Shown: positions 1-7,877 of the stretch, one piece after another
How positions within the stretch are numbered: the first letter of the stretch is position 1
Layout: each line of letters begins with the position of its first letter
Source of the DNA: Cognatishimia activa
GTDB lineage: Bacteria; Pseudomonadota; Alphaproteobacteria; Rhodobacterales; Rhodobacteraceae
Length of the DNA: 64,000 nucleotides
Assembly (NCBI RefSeq): GCF_001458335.1
Contig: NZ_CYTO01000004.1
Location: 1 to 64,000 of the forward strand
Reading direction: 5' to 3'
Program-made: the position numbers and the translations under genes
The notes under the pieces: generated by a model
Told to the model about the DNA's origin: nothing
What the model saw: only the letters and a program-made list of their open reading frames with translations
The model's database searches: none

Positions 1-31
1 CGCCCGCCACTGGCGGGCGTTTCGCGTTTTT
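1..31 (+). terminator. Rho-independent terminator of a gene left of the window
   Basis: An 8-bp GC-only stem (CGCCCGCC / GGCGGGCG, 1-8 and 12-19) with a three-base loop is followed by a T-rich stretch to about 31. It must end a transcript that enters from the left on the plus strand, because the first gene starts after it. Confidence 0.8.
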
Positions 32-74
32 ACCTGTCCTTGACCGCGCTGAATGCGCCGGGTAAGCCAACCCT

Positions 75-437
75 ATGGATAAGCCAAAGAAAAAATCTCG
101 TCAGCAGGTCTACACCCTGCTCGTGCAGGTCGGTCGCAAAGACGGCGACGGTCTTCCTGAAGGCGCTACGGGTGGGGCGTTGATGATCTACGCATCCGGT
201 GTTGATGAAGCAGAGGCGGTGCGGGAGACGGTGGCGATCCTGAAACAAGCGGACCTCGCACCATTGGATGTAACCGGTTACGGTACTTTGCCTGAGCGGG
301 AAGCACAGGGCCATGAGATCCACGCCGATGAACGCGAGTTGATGGCGCGAGCTTTGGAAGAGAACTCTGTGATTGTTGCGCAGATGACGCCTTTCTTTAA
401 TGGCGAAGAAAGCGCGGACGACGATCTAGTTCAGTGA
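75..437 (+). CDS. conserved hypothetical protein, 120 aa
   Basis: I do not recognise the family. The protein is soluble-looking, with no signal peptide or membrane segment. It opens with a basic stretch (MDKPKKKSRQQ) followed by an alternating hydrophobic segment (VYTLLVQVGRK) that looks like a beta strand. The middle is acidic and helical, with DEAEAVRETVAILKQADL near residues 44-61, and the C-terminus is acidic (EESADDDLVQ). The layout suggests a small alpha/beta domain. The ribosome site before the ATG is weak. Its 3' end overlaps the convergent channel gene by 12 bp. No function is proposed. Reality of the gene is supported by its position behind a terminator and its plausible composition. 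Confidence 0.7.
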   Translation: MDKPKKKSRQQVYTLLVQVGRKDGDGLPEGATGGALMIYASGVDEAEAVRETVAILKQADLAPLDVTGYGTLPEREAQGHEIHADERELMARALEENSVIVAQMTPFFNGEESADDDLVQ

Positions 438-1481
438 TCCGAACCATTTTCGACGCAGGCGATCGTATTCGCCATTTTCACGCAGCTTTAAAAGCGACTG
501 ATTGATGGGCTCTTTGAGCGTGCTGCCGCTTGGCATGGCAATCCCGTAGTTCTCTCTTAAGAACACCGGCCCGGTCAGCGTCGCGATGCCTTCGCCGGAG
601 TTTTTTGCGTAGAATGCAAGAACCGGTGCATCAAAAACAACCGCGTCAAATTCTTCGGCGGCGAATCCCGCTTTCAAGCTGTCCAGATCCGGCTTCCCGA
701 CGAAAGCAATATCGCGATTGCCGAGGAAACTCGCGGCAGTCGACCCTTCAATTGTACCGACCTCACGACCGTAAAGATCGTTCACTGATGTGATGTTTTC
801 GTTAATCGCCTCGACAGTCATAACGGCGGTGATGCGGGGCACAAAAACAGAAACAATGAAGAGGGATGAAAGCACCAAAAGCACAGCAAAGATGCGGCCA
901 AAGAAGGAGCGAGGCACGCGTTCCTCAAAGCCGCCGTTCACCACAAGGTTCAGAGCCCACCAGAAGCTTGGGAACATTGCTTCTTTGGCTGGGCGGTCGA
1001 AATATGGCTGCGCTTTGCGTTCAAACACCCACATCAACATGCCTCCGCCAAACAGCATTGCGAAGGCTAGGACAATGGCAATCAACAAGTCTTTAGAGGC
1101 CAGTGCTGTCCAGATCGGAGACTGCGTGGAACCACCCTTTGGGACCATGATCTGCAAGCCGCTTTCAAAAATCGGATGGCTAAAATCCATGACCTGTTCA
1201 CGAGACGCTGTGATCGAGATATTGGCGATTGCCACATCAGAGCTGCTTGCTTCGACAGAACCAAGCATGTCTGCAAAGGAGTCAAAGTAACTAATTTCGA
1301 AAGGGTAGCCGAGATCTTCAGCAATCAGTTCCATGAGTTCAATCGAGAAACCAGTTGGCGCGCCATCTTCCAAATAAGAGAACGGCTTGCGTTCGACGGT
1401 AGCGACCGAAACGGATTGTGCTGAAATTGGCAGAGCCCAAAACAGCAACATAAGTGTTGGAATCAAAAAACGTTTCAGCAT
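426..1481 (-). CDS. ionotropic glutamate receptor-like ligand-gated channel
   Basis: Predicted inner-membrane channel with a periplasmic amino-acid-binding domain split by a pore (351 aa). From the ATG at 1481, which has GGGGA upstream, the order is: signal peptide 1-22; S1 lobe; helix M1 about 131-153; re-entrant pore loop about 170-190; helix M2 about 196-220; S2 lobe to the end. There is no C-terminal fourth helix, as in the cyanobacterial GluR0 type. Ligand residues known from the family are in place: Arg94 in ITASREQVMDFS, the GST motif at 246-248, and Asp284 in VVFDAPVLAF. The pore reads VVNGGFEERVPRSF rather than TVGYGD, and is closer to the NMDA receptor, with Asn182 at the N site. 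The main alternative is a plain ABC binding protein, but the M1-P-M2 insertion argues against it. An upstream in-frame start at 1535 is possible. Confidence 0.85.
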   Translation of the reverse strand: MLKRFLIPTLMLLFWALPISAQSVSVATVERKPFSYLEDGAPTGFSIELMELIAEDLGYPFEISYFDSFADMLGSVEASSSDVAIANISITASREQVMDFSHPIFESGLQIMVPKGGSTQSPIWTALASKDLLIAIVLAFAMLFGGGMLMWVFERKAQPYFDRPAKEAMFPSFWWALNLVVNGGFEERVPRSFFGRIFAVLLVLSSLFIVSVFVPRITAVMTVEAINENITSVNDLYGREVGTIEGSTAASFLGNRDIAFVGKPDLDSLKAGFAAEEFDAVVFDAPVLAFYAKNSGEGIATLTGPVFLRENYGIAMPSGSTLKEPINQSLLKLRENGEYDRLRRKWFGSLN

Positions 1482-1538
1482 CGGACGTCCCCACATCGAC
1501 CCGAAGTGCCTACTCAATGCTTTGCTTTTGATCAAGAA

Positions 1539-2687
1539 TTATGCGGCGCGCAGCTGTGCCAAGGTGACTGCTTCGTAGCTTTTGAGCACCGGAAATGCGG
1601 TTTTTGAATGCTCTGGCAGCGTATAAGGATCAAATTGACCCAAGAGTGTGGATTTCAACAGCTCTTTCTTGCGACGGATTCGACCTATGTTCATGCTTTC
1701 GATTGCTGTGCCACCTGCCAAAATTGGCTCGTGGTCGGGCAATAACAATTGGACATAAGTCACCAGTTTGTGCCCGTCCTCGTATCGCGCTGACGCCGCA
1801 GATGTCAGATGCTTCACTGGAACCAGCACGCTGTCGGATCCAAAGAGGTACTCGACCTGCGTTCCGCCGACGACAAGTCGCGCTTCTGGTGTGAGGACGA
1901 CGTCTTGGGTTAGTCCGAAATAGGGCGCGCGCAGTCGGATTGGCTGAAATGATCCGCGCGCGGGCACGGTTTTTCTTAGAACTTGAAGAACCGGGATGGC
2001 GTCTCCATTCAACGACGTGACCAAATCACCGCGTTTGAGAGTGCCAATGGGTTTCATGCCCTCTGGTGTTTGCACAGGTGTTTTAGGGCAGATGCCGGGC
2101 ATTGGGCCAATTGGCTCTACCTGATCGGACACTGCGATAAACACGAGATCTTCACACAAATGACGCCCGCCGCGCGGTTGCATCAGCGCCTCAATGGCGC
2201 GTGCGGTTATCGGTAGGGGGCGTTCGATTTCGCGCAGATACAGTTTATTGGTGCCTGGACGTTCGATCACCAATTGGCCGCGCCCGTTTGGCATGTCCCA
2301 GGAATAGCTGATCCGCAAAAGGCTCGACTGATCTTCTGCGTCGTGGGACAGGGCCGCGTGAATGATCTCATTCTCAGCACGCAGTAAGAAATGGATGCCG
2401 CCGCCGGGCATGGCTTGGATCGAAAGGTCACAGACCGAAGCGCCACGTAATTCAAGCCCTGCGATGGTTTGCGGTTTGCTGCCCGGTGCGACCAATGTTT
2501 CTAACATCAATGTGCCGCGCTCATGCAGCGCGCTTGCGCTCAGGTCTGACAGCGATTGGGAGCTGTTATCCGCAAGGGCTACCCAGCTCAAGAGATGGAC
2601 TCCGGGCGTTTGAAGGTGGCGTGTTTTGTCATGTCTGCTCGTCCCAGATGTCTTGGGTCTTGTTTTGATTTTGTCTGATTCTAACAC
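1539..2687 (-). CDS. Hint-domain protein with degenerate block B
   Basis: Member of the Hedgehog/intein (Hint) proteins common in Rhodobacteraceae, 382 aa. The N-terminal 195 residues are an uncharacterised beta-rich region with SWVALADNSSQS at about 34. The Hint core starts at GIC, where Cys200 would be the autoprocessing nucleophile, and continues TPVQTPEGMKPIGTLKRGDLV. Block B normally carries TxxH; here it reads LTPEARLVV, so the histidine is Ala269. The late segment DHEPILAGGTAIESM matches the family. Cleavage activity is therefore doubtful; the domain may be structural. The longest frame begins with GTG at 2687 without a clear ribosome site, so the start is uncertain. It is divergent from dapE. 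Confidence 0.75.
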   Translation of the reverse strand: MLESDKIKTRPKTSGTSRHDKTRHLQTPGVHLLSWVALADNSSQSLSDLSASALHERGTLMLETLVAPGSKPQTIAGLELRGASVCDLSIQAMPGGGIHFLLRAENEIIHAALSHDAEDQSSLLRISYSWDMPNGRGQLVIERPGTNKLYLREIERPLPITARAIEALMQPRGGRHLCEDLVFIAVSDQVEPIGPMPGICPKTPVQTPEGMKPIGTLKRGDLVTSLNGDAIPVLQVLRKTVPARGSFQPIRLRAPYFGLTQDVVLTPEARLVVGGTQVEYLFGSDSVLVPVKHLTSAASARYEDGHKLVTYVQLLLPDHEPILAGGTAIESMNIGRIRRKKELLKSTLLGQFDPYTLPEHSKTAFPVLKSYEAVTLAQLRAA

Positions 2688-2776
2688 GGAGATTTAAAAG
2701 CTGAACAGGTTTTTCCGTTGGTTTGCACAGGTTCCGGATTCAGGCTAGGCGTGAGGGACCTAAGATCGAGGACATC

Positions 2777-3922
2777 ATGCCCAAAACCGACGCAGCAAAC
2801 CTGACCGCTGAACTTATCAAATGCCCTTCTGTCACCCCAGCAGAAGGCGGTGCATTGTTGCATCTGGAAAAGTTGCTTGTGGGCGCGGGTTTTGAATGCA
2901 CGCGCGTTGATCGTGGCGAGGTGTCTAACCTTTTCGCGCGCTGGGGTGAGAAAGGCCATCCGCATACCTTTGGCTTTAATGGTCATACGGATGTGGTGCC
3001 AGTTGGTGATGAGGCTGCTTGGTCTAAGCCGCCTTTTGGCGCTGTGATTGAAGATGGCATTATGTTTGGGCGCGGCTCTACTGACATGAAATCGGGCGTT
3101 GCCGCCTTTGTCGCGGCGGCGATGGACCTCGTGAAAGACACACCGCCTCAAGGTGCGATCGTGATTACGATCACCGGTGATGAGGAGGGGGATGCCGTCG
3201 ACGGAACCACTGCGCTGCTCGACTATATGGATGCCAATCAAGAAAAGATGTCCGTCTGTTTGGTGGGTGAACCAACCTGTCCAAATGAAATGGGTGAGAT
3301 GATGAAGATTGGCCGACGCGGGTCTCTGACCGCTTGGTTCACCTTCAAAGGTGTGCAGGGCCATGCGGCCTATCCTCATCGCGCAAAGAACCCGCTTCCG
3401 GCGATGGCACAGTTGATGCACCAGTTTTCGAGCTATGAGTTGGATCAGGGAACCGAGCATTTTGATGCCTCTACTTTGGCAGTGGTTACGATGGATACAG
3501 GAAATCCGGCGACAAACGTGATCCCGTCAGAATGCAAATCCACAATGAATATCCGCTTCAATGATGCCCATTCAGGCGCGTCACTCACGGACTGGATCAA
3601 TGAACAAGTGGCCGAAACCACGCGCCAAACCGGGATTGAGATCGATGTGACGATCAAGATCTCTGGCGAGAGTTTCATTACACCGCCCGGACCGCTGTCA
3701 GATCTGGTCGCCAGTGCGGTGCAGGCTGAGACCGGTGTGACCCCCGTATTGTCGACCAGTGGCGGAACCTCGGACGCGCGTTTCGTTCAGCATCACTGCC
3801 CCGTTGTGGAGTTCGGGCTGGTTGGGCAATCGATGCATCAGGTGGATGAACATGTTTCGGTGGCGCAAATTCACCAACTGAAAGAGATCTACAGCCGCAT
3901 TCTAAAGGACTATTTCGCATGA
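2777..3922 (+). CDS. dapE: succinyl-diaminopimelate desuccinylase
   Basis: Hydrolyses N-succinyl-LL-2,6-diaminopimelate to LL-diaminopimelate and succinate in the cytoplasm, feeding lysine and peptidoglycan synthesis. The 381-aa M20 metallopeptidase shows the metal-site motifs [11 protein letters not shown] (His70, Asp72), [19 protein letters not shown] and, near the C-terminus, [16 protein letters not shown]. The length is normal. The ATG at 2777 is chosen because GAGG lies just upstream and family members begin close to this point; an in-frame extension to 2723 is unlikely. The following GNAT gene overlaps by 4 bp, so the two are translationally coupled. Confidence 0.95.
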   Translation: MPKTDAANLTAELIKCPSVTPAEGGALLHLEKLLVGAGFECTRVDRGEVSNLFARWGEKGHPHTFGFNGHTDVVPVGDEAAWSKPPFGAVIEDGIMFGRGSTDMKSGVAAFVAAAMDLVKDTPPQGAIVITITGDEEGDAVDGTTALLDYMDANQEKMSVCLVGEPTCPNEMGEMMKIGRRGSLTAWFTFKGVQGHAAYPHRAKNPLPAMAQLMHQFSSYELDQGTEHFDASTLAVVTMDTGNPATNVIPSECKSTMNIRFNDAHSGASLTDWINEQVAETTRQTGIEIDVTIKISGESFITPPGPLSDLVASAVQAETGVTPVLSTSGGTSDARFVQHHCPVVEFGLVGQSMHQVDEHVSVAQIHQLKEIYSRILKDYFA

Positions 3923-4341
3923 GCTGGGAGATCTTCCAGACCGATGACATCGCGGCCTGTGTCGCTTTGCGGCGCGAAGTTTTTATCGTCGAACAAGGCA
4001 TCGCTGAGGAAGATGAGATTGATGACCTCGACGATGAGGCGATCCATATCTTAGCGAGCGTTGACGGAACCCCTGTCGGCACCGCGCGGCTGTTGATTGC
4101 GGGCACCACGGGAAAAATCGGCCGGATTTGTGTTCTGAAATCCCAACGCGGCACCGGGCTTGGCGCGGCGCTTGTTCAATTTGGTGCGCAGCACCTCAAG
4201 GAACGTGGCGATCTAACCCGTATTGCACTGGGCGCGCAGGAATATGCGATTGGGTTCTACGAGAAGCTTGGCTTTAAAGTATGCGGCCCGATCTATGATG
4301 ATGCGGGCATTCCCCATCGCGACATGGAAATCCTGCTCTAA
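3919..4341 (+). CDS. GNAT acetyltransferase, ElaA-like
   Basis: Small acetyl-CoA-dependent N-acetyltransferase of 140 aa. The acetyl-CoA loop is visible as [12 protein letters not shown] (consensus RxxGxG/A), preceded by IGRICVLK and followed by the typical C-terminal segment [14 protein letters not shown] ending in PHRDMEILL. This pattern matches the ElaA/YjcF group, whose substrate is not established. The ATG overlaps the dapE stop codon (ATGA). It may acetylate a small amine, but the sequence does not say which. The name is confident at superfamily level only. Confidence 0.85.
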   Translation: MSWEIFQTDDIAACVALRREVFIVEQGIAEEDEIDDLDDEAIHILASVDGTPVGTARLLIAGTTGKIGRICVLKSQRGTGLGAALVQFGAQHLKERGDLTRIALGAQEYAIGFYEKLGFKVCGPIYDDAGIPHRDMEILL

Positions 4342-4398
4342 CCTTGCGGATCTCGCTTTCACAGTGACGTCTTGTGCCTCACGTGTTAGGGCGCAGAT

Positions 4399-6651
4399 AT
4401 GAGAATGCCTAGCAAAGAAGAAATCCTAGAATGGATTTCTGAGAACCCGACGCTTACCAGCAAACGTGACATCGCCAAAGCTTTTGGCATCAAAGGTGCT
4501 GCGCGCATCGATTTGAAACGCGTTCTGCGCGAGCTGGAGGCAGAAGGTCATCTGCGCAAACGCAGCCGCAGCTATCGCGATCCCGAACAGTTGCCGCCAG
4601 TCAGTGTCTTGCAAATCCTGGGCGCGGATGCGGATGGTGATTTGTTGGCGCGGCCCATGGAATGGGAAGGCGAGGGCGAAGAGCCGTCGATCCTGATGGT
4701 CCTGAAAGCGTCCGATCCAGCGCTTGGCGAGGGCGACCGGGTGCTTGCGCGCCTGACAGAAGTGAAGGGCGAGGATCACGCATATGAAGGCCGCTTGATC
4801 CGTCGCATTGGAACCAACCCGAAACGCGTGCTTGGTCTTTTCCGAAAAGGGACCGAGGGCGGGCGGATCGTGCCGATTGATAAAGGCACTGACAAAGAAT
4901 GGTCTGTACCCGAAGGTCAGGTGAATGGCGCCAAAGATGGTGAGCTTGTCGAAGGTGAACAGATTGGCCCGAAATCTCGGATGGGATTGCCAAAGGCAAA
5001 GATCGTCTCGCGTCTTGGGGACCCAACCGCGCCGAAAGCGGTGTCTCTCATTGCCATCCACCAGCACGGTATTCCAGATAACTTCCCTGACGCGGTGATC
5101 GCTGAGGCTGATGCCGCGAAACCTGCTTCACTTGGTGACCGCACCGATTTGCGGACCATGCCGTTGGTTACCATCGACCCGGCCGATGCGCGGGATCACG
5201 ATGATGCTTGCTGGGCGCATGCGGATGATGACCCCGAGAATATCGGCGGCCATATCGTTTGGGTCGCCATTGCAGACGTTGCCCATTACGTGACGCCGGG
5301 ATCTGAGTTGGACCGCGAAGCAAAGAAGCGCGGCAACTCAAGTTACTTCCCGGACCGTGTTGTCCCGATGTTGCCGGATCGCCTGTCAGGCGATCTGTGC
5401 TCGCTGCATGAAGGTGTGCCGCGTGCTTGTATGGCGGTGCGTTTGAAGCTGAACGCCCAAGGGCAAAAGATCGGCCACCGCTTTGTCCGTGGGATGATGA
5501 AATCCGTTGCCTCATTGAACTATGAAGAGGTGCAGGCCGCACGCGATGGCAATCCGAATGAGCGCTGCGCCGAACTGCTGGATGAGGTGATTACACCGCT
5601 CTATGAAGCCTACGAAGCAACCAAGATCGCGCGGGCCGAGCGTCAGCCTTTGGAACTGGACCTGCCAGAACGTAAGATTGTGCTGAGCGATAAGGGCGAG
5701 GTGACCTCTGTCGATTTCCGTGAACGGCTGGACGCGCATAAGCTGATCGAAGAGTTCATGATCCTTGCCAATGTGGCTGCGGCGGAAACCCTGATTGCAA
5801 AGAAATCGCCACAGCTGTTTCGTGTGCACGAAGAACCAAGTCCCGAGAAATTGGACAGCCTGCGGGATGTGGCGCGGTCTTCGGGTTTGAACCTTGCGAA
5901 GGGGCAGGTGCTTCAGACGCGCCACCTCAATAAGCTGCTCAAAGACGCGCTTGGCACGGATGAGGCGGAGCTGATCAACCTGACAACTTTGCGGTCGATG
6001 ACCCAGGCTTATTATGCGCCGAGCAACTTTGGACATTTTGGGTTGGCGTTGAAGTCATATGCCCATTTCACATCACCGATCCGCCGTTATGCGGATCTGA
6101 TCGTTCACCGGTCGTTGGTGTCTTGCCATGGCTGGGGCGAGGATGGTCTGACACCGCATGACATTGAAAACCTCGAGCAGACTGGCAACCATATCTCCGA
6201 AACGGAACGCCGCTCTATGTTGGCGGAACGGGATACAACTGACCGTTACCTCGCCGCCTATCTGAGCGAGCGACTGGGCAATGAATTCAGTGGCAAGATC
6301 AGCGGGATCGCTCGGTTTGGGGTGTTTGTAAAACTCGATGAAACGGGTGCTGATGGTCTGGTGCCCATGCGCGAGCTGGGGAACGAATATTTCAAATATG
6401 ACCCGGACAGCAATACATTGACCGGATCGGATACGGGTCTGGTGATCGGATTGGGTCAGCGAGTCACTGTGCGTTTGGCTGAGGCCGCGCCGGTGACCGG
6501 CGGTGTCATTCTTGAGATCTTGGAAATCAACGGCAAACGACCCTCGCAAGGACGCAAATCCGGCCGTCGAGGACCGTCGAAGCGCAAGATGTCTTCCGCC
6601 AAGAAAAAGGCAGCAAAGACCAAACGCAAAGTGGCGCGCAAAAGGCGTTAG
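4399..6651 (+). CDS. rnr: ribonuclease R
   Basis: Processive 3'-to-5' exoribonuclease that degrades structured RNA, including rRNA fragments and trans-translation targets. At 750 aa it has the full RNase II/R layout: an N-terminal winged-helix region (about 1-60), OB-type cold-shock domains, the RNB catalytic domain beginning about 240 with TIDPADARDHDDA supplying the metal-binding aspartates, an S1 domain about 625-705 (GKISGIARFGVFVKLDE), and a strongly basic Lys/Arg tail (about 710-750). smpB, its usual partner in trans-translation, lies about 19 kb away. Its TAG stop shares a TTAG with the convergent DUF1801 gene. Confidence 0.97.
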   Translation: MRMPSKEEILEWISENPTLTSKRDIAKAFGIKGAARIDLKRVLRELEAEGHLRKRSRSYRDPEQLPPVSVLQILGADADGDLLARPMEWEGEGEEPSILMVLKASDPALGEGDRVLARLTEVKGEDHAYEGRLIRRIGTNPKRVLGLFRKGTEGGRIVPIDKGTDKEWSVPEGQVNGAKDGELVEGEQIGPKSRMGLPKAKIVSRLGDPTAPKAVSLIAIHQHGIPDNFPDAVIAEADAAKPASLGDRTDLRTMPLVTIDPADARDHDDACWAHADDDPENIGGHIVWVAIADVAHYVTPGSELDREAKKRGNSSYFPDRVVPMLPDRLSGDLCSLHEGVPRACMAVRLKLNAQGQKIGHRFVRGMMKSVASLNYEEVQAARDGNPNERCAELLDEVITPLYEAYEATKIARAERQPLELDLPERKIVLSDKGEVTSVDFRERLDAHKLIEEFMILANVAAAETLIAKKSPQLFRVHEEPSPEKLDSLRDVARSSGLNLAKGQVLQTRHLNKLLKDALGTDEAELINLTTLRSMTQAYYAPSNFGHFGLALKSYAHFTSPIRRYADLIVHRSLVSCHGWGEDGLTPHDIENLEQTGNHISETERRSMLAERDTTDRYLAAYLSERLGNEFSGKISGIARFGVFVKLDETGADGLVPMRELGNEYFKYDPDSNTLTGSDTGLVIGLGQRVTVRLAEAAPVTGGVILEILEINGKRPSQGRKSGRRGPSKRKMSSAKKKAAKTKRKVARKRR

Positions 6652-7043
6652 TTCAGGTGATAGGTCAGGGCGTGTCGGATCAAGCTGCGCAAACGGAATG
6701 GCTCGATTTGATCTGTGCTGTCAAACAGCACCGCGCGGTTGCCGTCCAGCCGATCCCATCCCGGAAAACGCATGGCATAATCTGCAATGACCGTTGATTG
6801 GCAGTGCGCAAAAATCGCAAATTGGGCTTGTTTGTGGGTCCCAAGCCGAAGTGTGGTCGCCGCTTTCCGTTCCGGTGTGATGTAGCTGGGTTGTCCCCAT
6901 CGCAAAACCTCTGACACTTCGCCGATTTCTGGAAGTGATTTTGCCTCTTCCAAAATCAAATCGCGCAGCGCGAGCAATCCCGCGCGGGCGGGAGGCGGGT
7001 AGGCGTCAAACACTTCTTTAATCTTTGGATCCGGAAACGTCAT
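6648..7043 (-). CDS. DUF1801 domain protein
   Basis: 131-aa cytoplasmic protein of the YdhG/DUF1801 fold. Visible family features are the opening helical repeat (EVFDAYPPPARAGLLALRDLI), the segment VLRWGQPSYITPE, which corresponds to the conserved xxWGxPxY core, and FAHCQSTVIADY in the middle. Function is unknown; members resemble the fold of frataxin-like or ligand-binding proteins. It is divergent from the WYL regulator at 7106, so the 62-bp gap probably holds both promoters. The pairing suggests, but does not prove, that the regulator controls it. Confidence 0.8.
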   Translation of the reverse strand: MTFPDPKIKEVFDAYPPPARAGLLALRDLILEEAKSLPEIGEVSEVLRWGQPSYITPERKAATTLRLGTHKQAQFAIFAHCQSTVIADYAMRFPGWDRLDGNRAVLFDSTDQIEPFRLRSLIRHALTYHLN

Positions 7044-7105
7044 GCGACCTTCATGGCAGATACTCTTGCCAATTTTTGTCAGCAGTGGTCAGCTATACCG
7101 TAACC

Positions 7106-7807
7106 ATGTCCAGAACCGCGCGTCTTTTTCAATTGATGCAAGCCCTTCGTAGCTTGCCTTCGCCCGTAACCGCCGAACGGTTGGCGGATGAAACGGACGT
7201 GTCAGTCCGCACGCTCTATCGTGATATCGACAGTTTGCGGGGCCTTGGTGCCGTCATCGATGGCGAGGCGGGCTTTGGCTATACGCTGATCGAGGATGCG
7301 ACCCTGCCGCCATTGGGTTTTGAAGATGAAGAGTTGGAGGCGCTGGTCTTGGGTCTCCGAGAGGTCATGGCCGTTGGCGACCCGTCTTTGGCAAAGGGCG
7401 CTGAGTCCGCATTGGCGAAACTTGGTGCGCGGCTTCCAGAAGGGCAATCTCGACGTCTGAAACACGCGGTCTTGTCTGCCACGAGTTTTTTTCCGCCACC
7501 GCCGCCCACGGTCGACGCGGAGGTCCTGCGGCAAGCCGCTTGGGATGAACGGCGCATTCGGTTCAATTACTCTGATGCCAAGGGCGCAAAAACCCGCCGG
7601 GAGGTCTATCCGCTTTCCATTGTCTTCATGCAGTCCAGCCATTGCCTCGTCGGGTGGTGTCATTTGCGCAATGACTACAGGGCTTTCCGTTTGGATCGCA
7701 TGTTGGATCTGGAGGTTATGGATGAAAGCTTCCGCCCGCGCCGCGTCAGCATGTTGCGGGACTATTGGCAAAAAATGCGCGCCGAAGCGCTGGAACATGG
7801 GTATTAA
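7106..7807 (+). CDS. YafY-type HTH/WYL transcriptional regulator
   Basis: 233-aa DNA-binding regulator. The N-terminal HTH_11 domain covers about 1-60 (RLFQLMQALRSL, then TAERLADETDVSVRTLYRDI as the recognition helix). A linker rich in prolines (FFPPPPPTV) leads to the WYL domain, about 135-215, with ARREVYPLSIVF-like strand and SSHCLVGWCHLRNDYRAFRLDR. WYL domains are thought to sense nucleic-acid or nucleotide ligands. The ATG at 7106 gives the standard MSRTARLF start; the upstream in-frame region overlaps the divergent gene and is rejected. The target is unknown. Confidence 0.88.
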   Translation: MSRTARLFQLMQALRSLPSPVTAERLADETDVSVRTLYRDIDSLRGLGAVIDGEAGFGYTLIEDATLPPLGFEDEELEALVLGLREVMAVGDPSLAKGAESALAKLGARLPEGQSRRLKHAVLSATSFFPPPPPTVDAEVLRQAAWDERRIRFNYSDAKGAKTRREVYPLSIVFMQSSHCLVGWCHLRNDYRAFRLDRMLDLEVMDESFRPRRVSMLRDYWQKMRAEALEHGY

Positions 7808-7877
7808 CCATTTCGTTGTTCTGTGTTGCGCAGGTTTCCGGCTAAGCTGGCTTTGAGAGCGAGTAGAGAGTCAAATT

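Noticed and set aside
270-281. GTAACCGGTTAC palindrome, like the operator core at 29463
   Set aside because: It lies inside the reading frame of the first gene, where it encodes ordinary residues, and is a single copy.
2681-3460. 259-codon frame antisense to dapE
   Set aside because: Shadow of dapE with biased composition (His, Arg, Cys).
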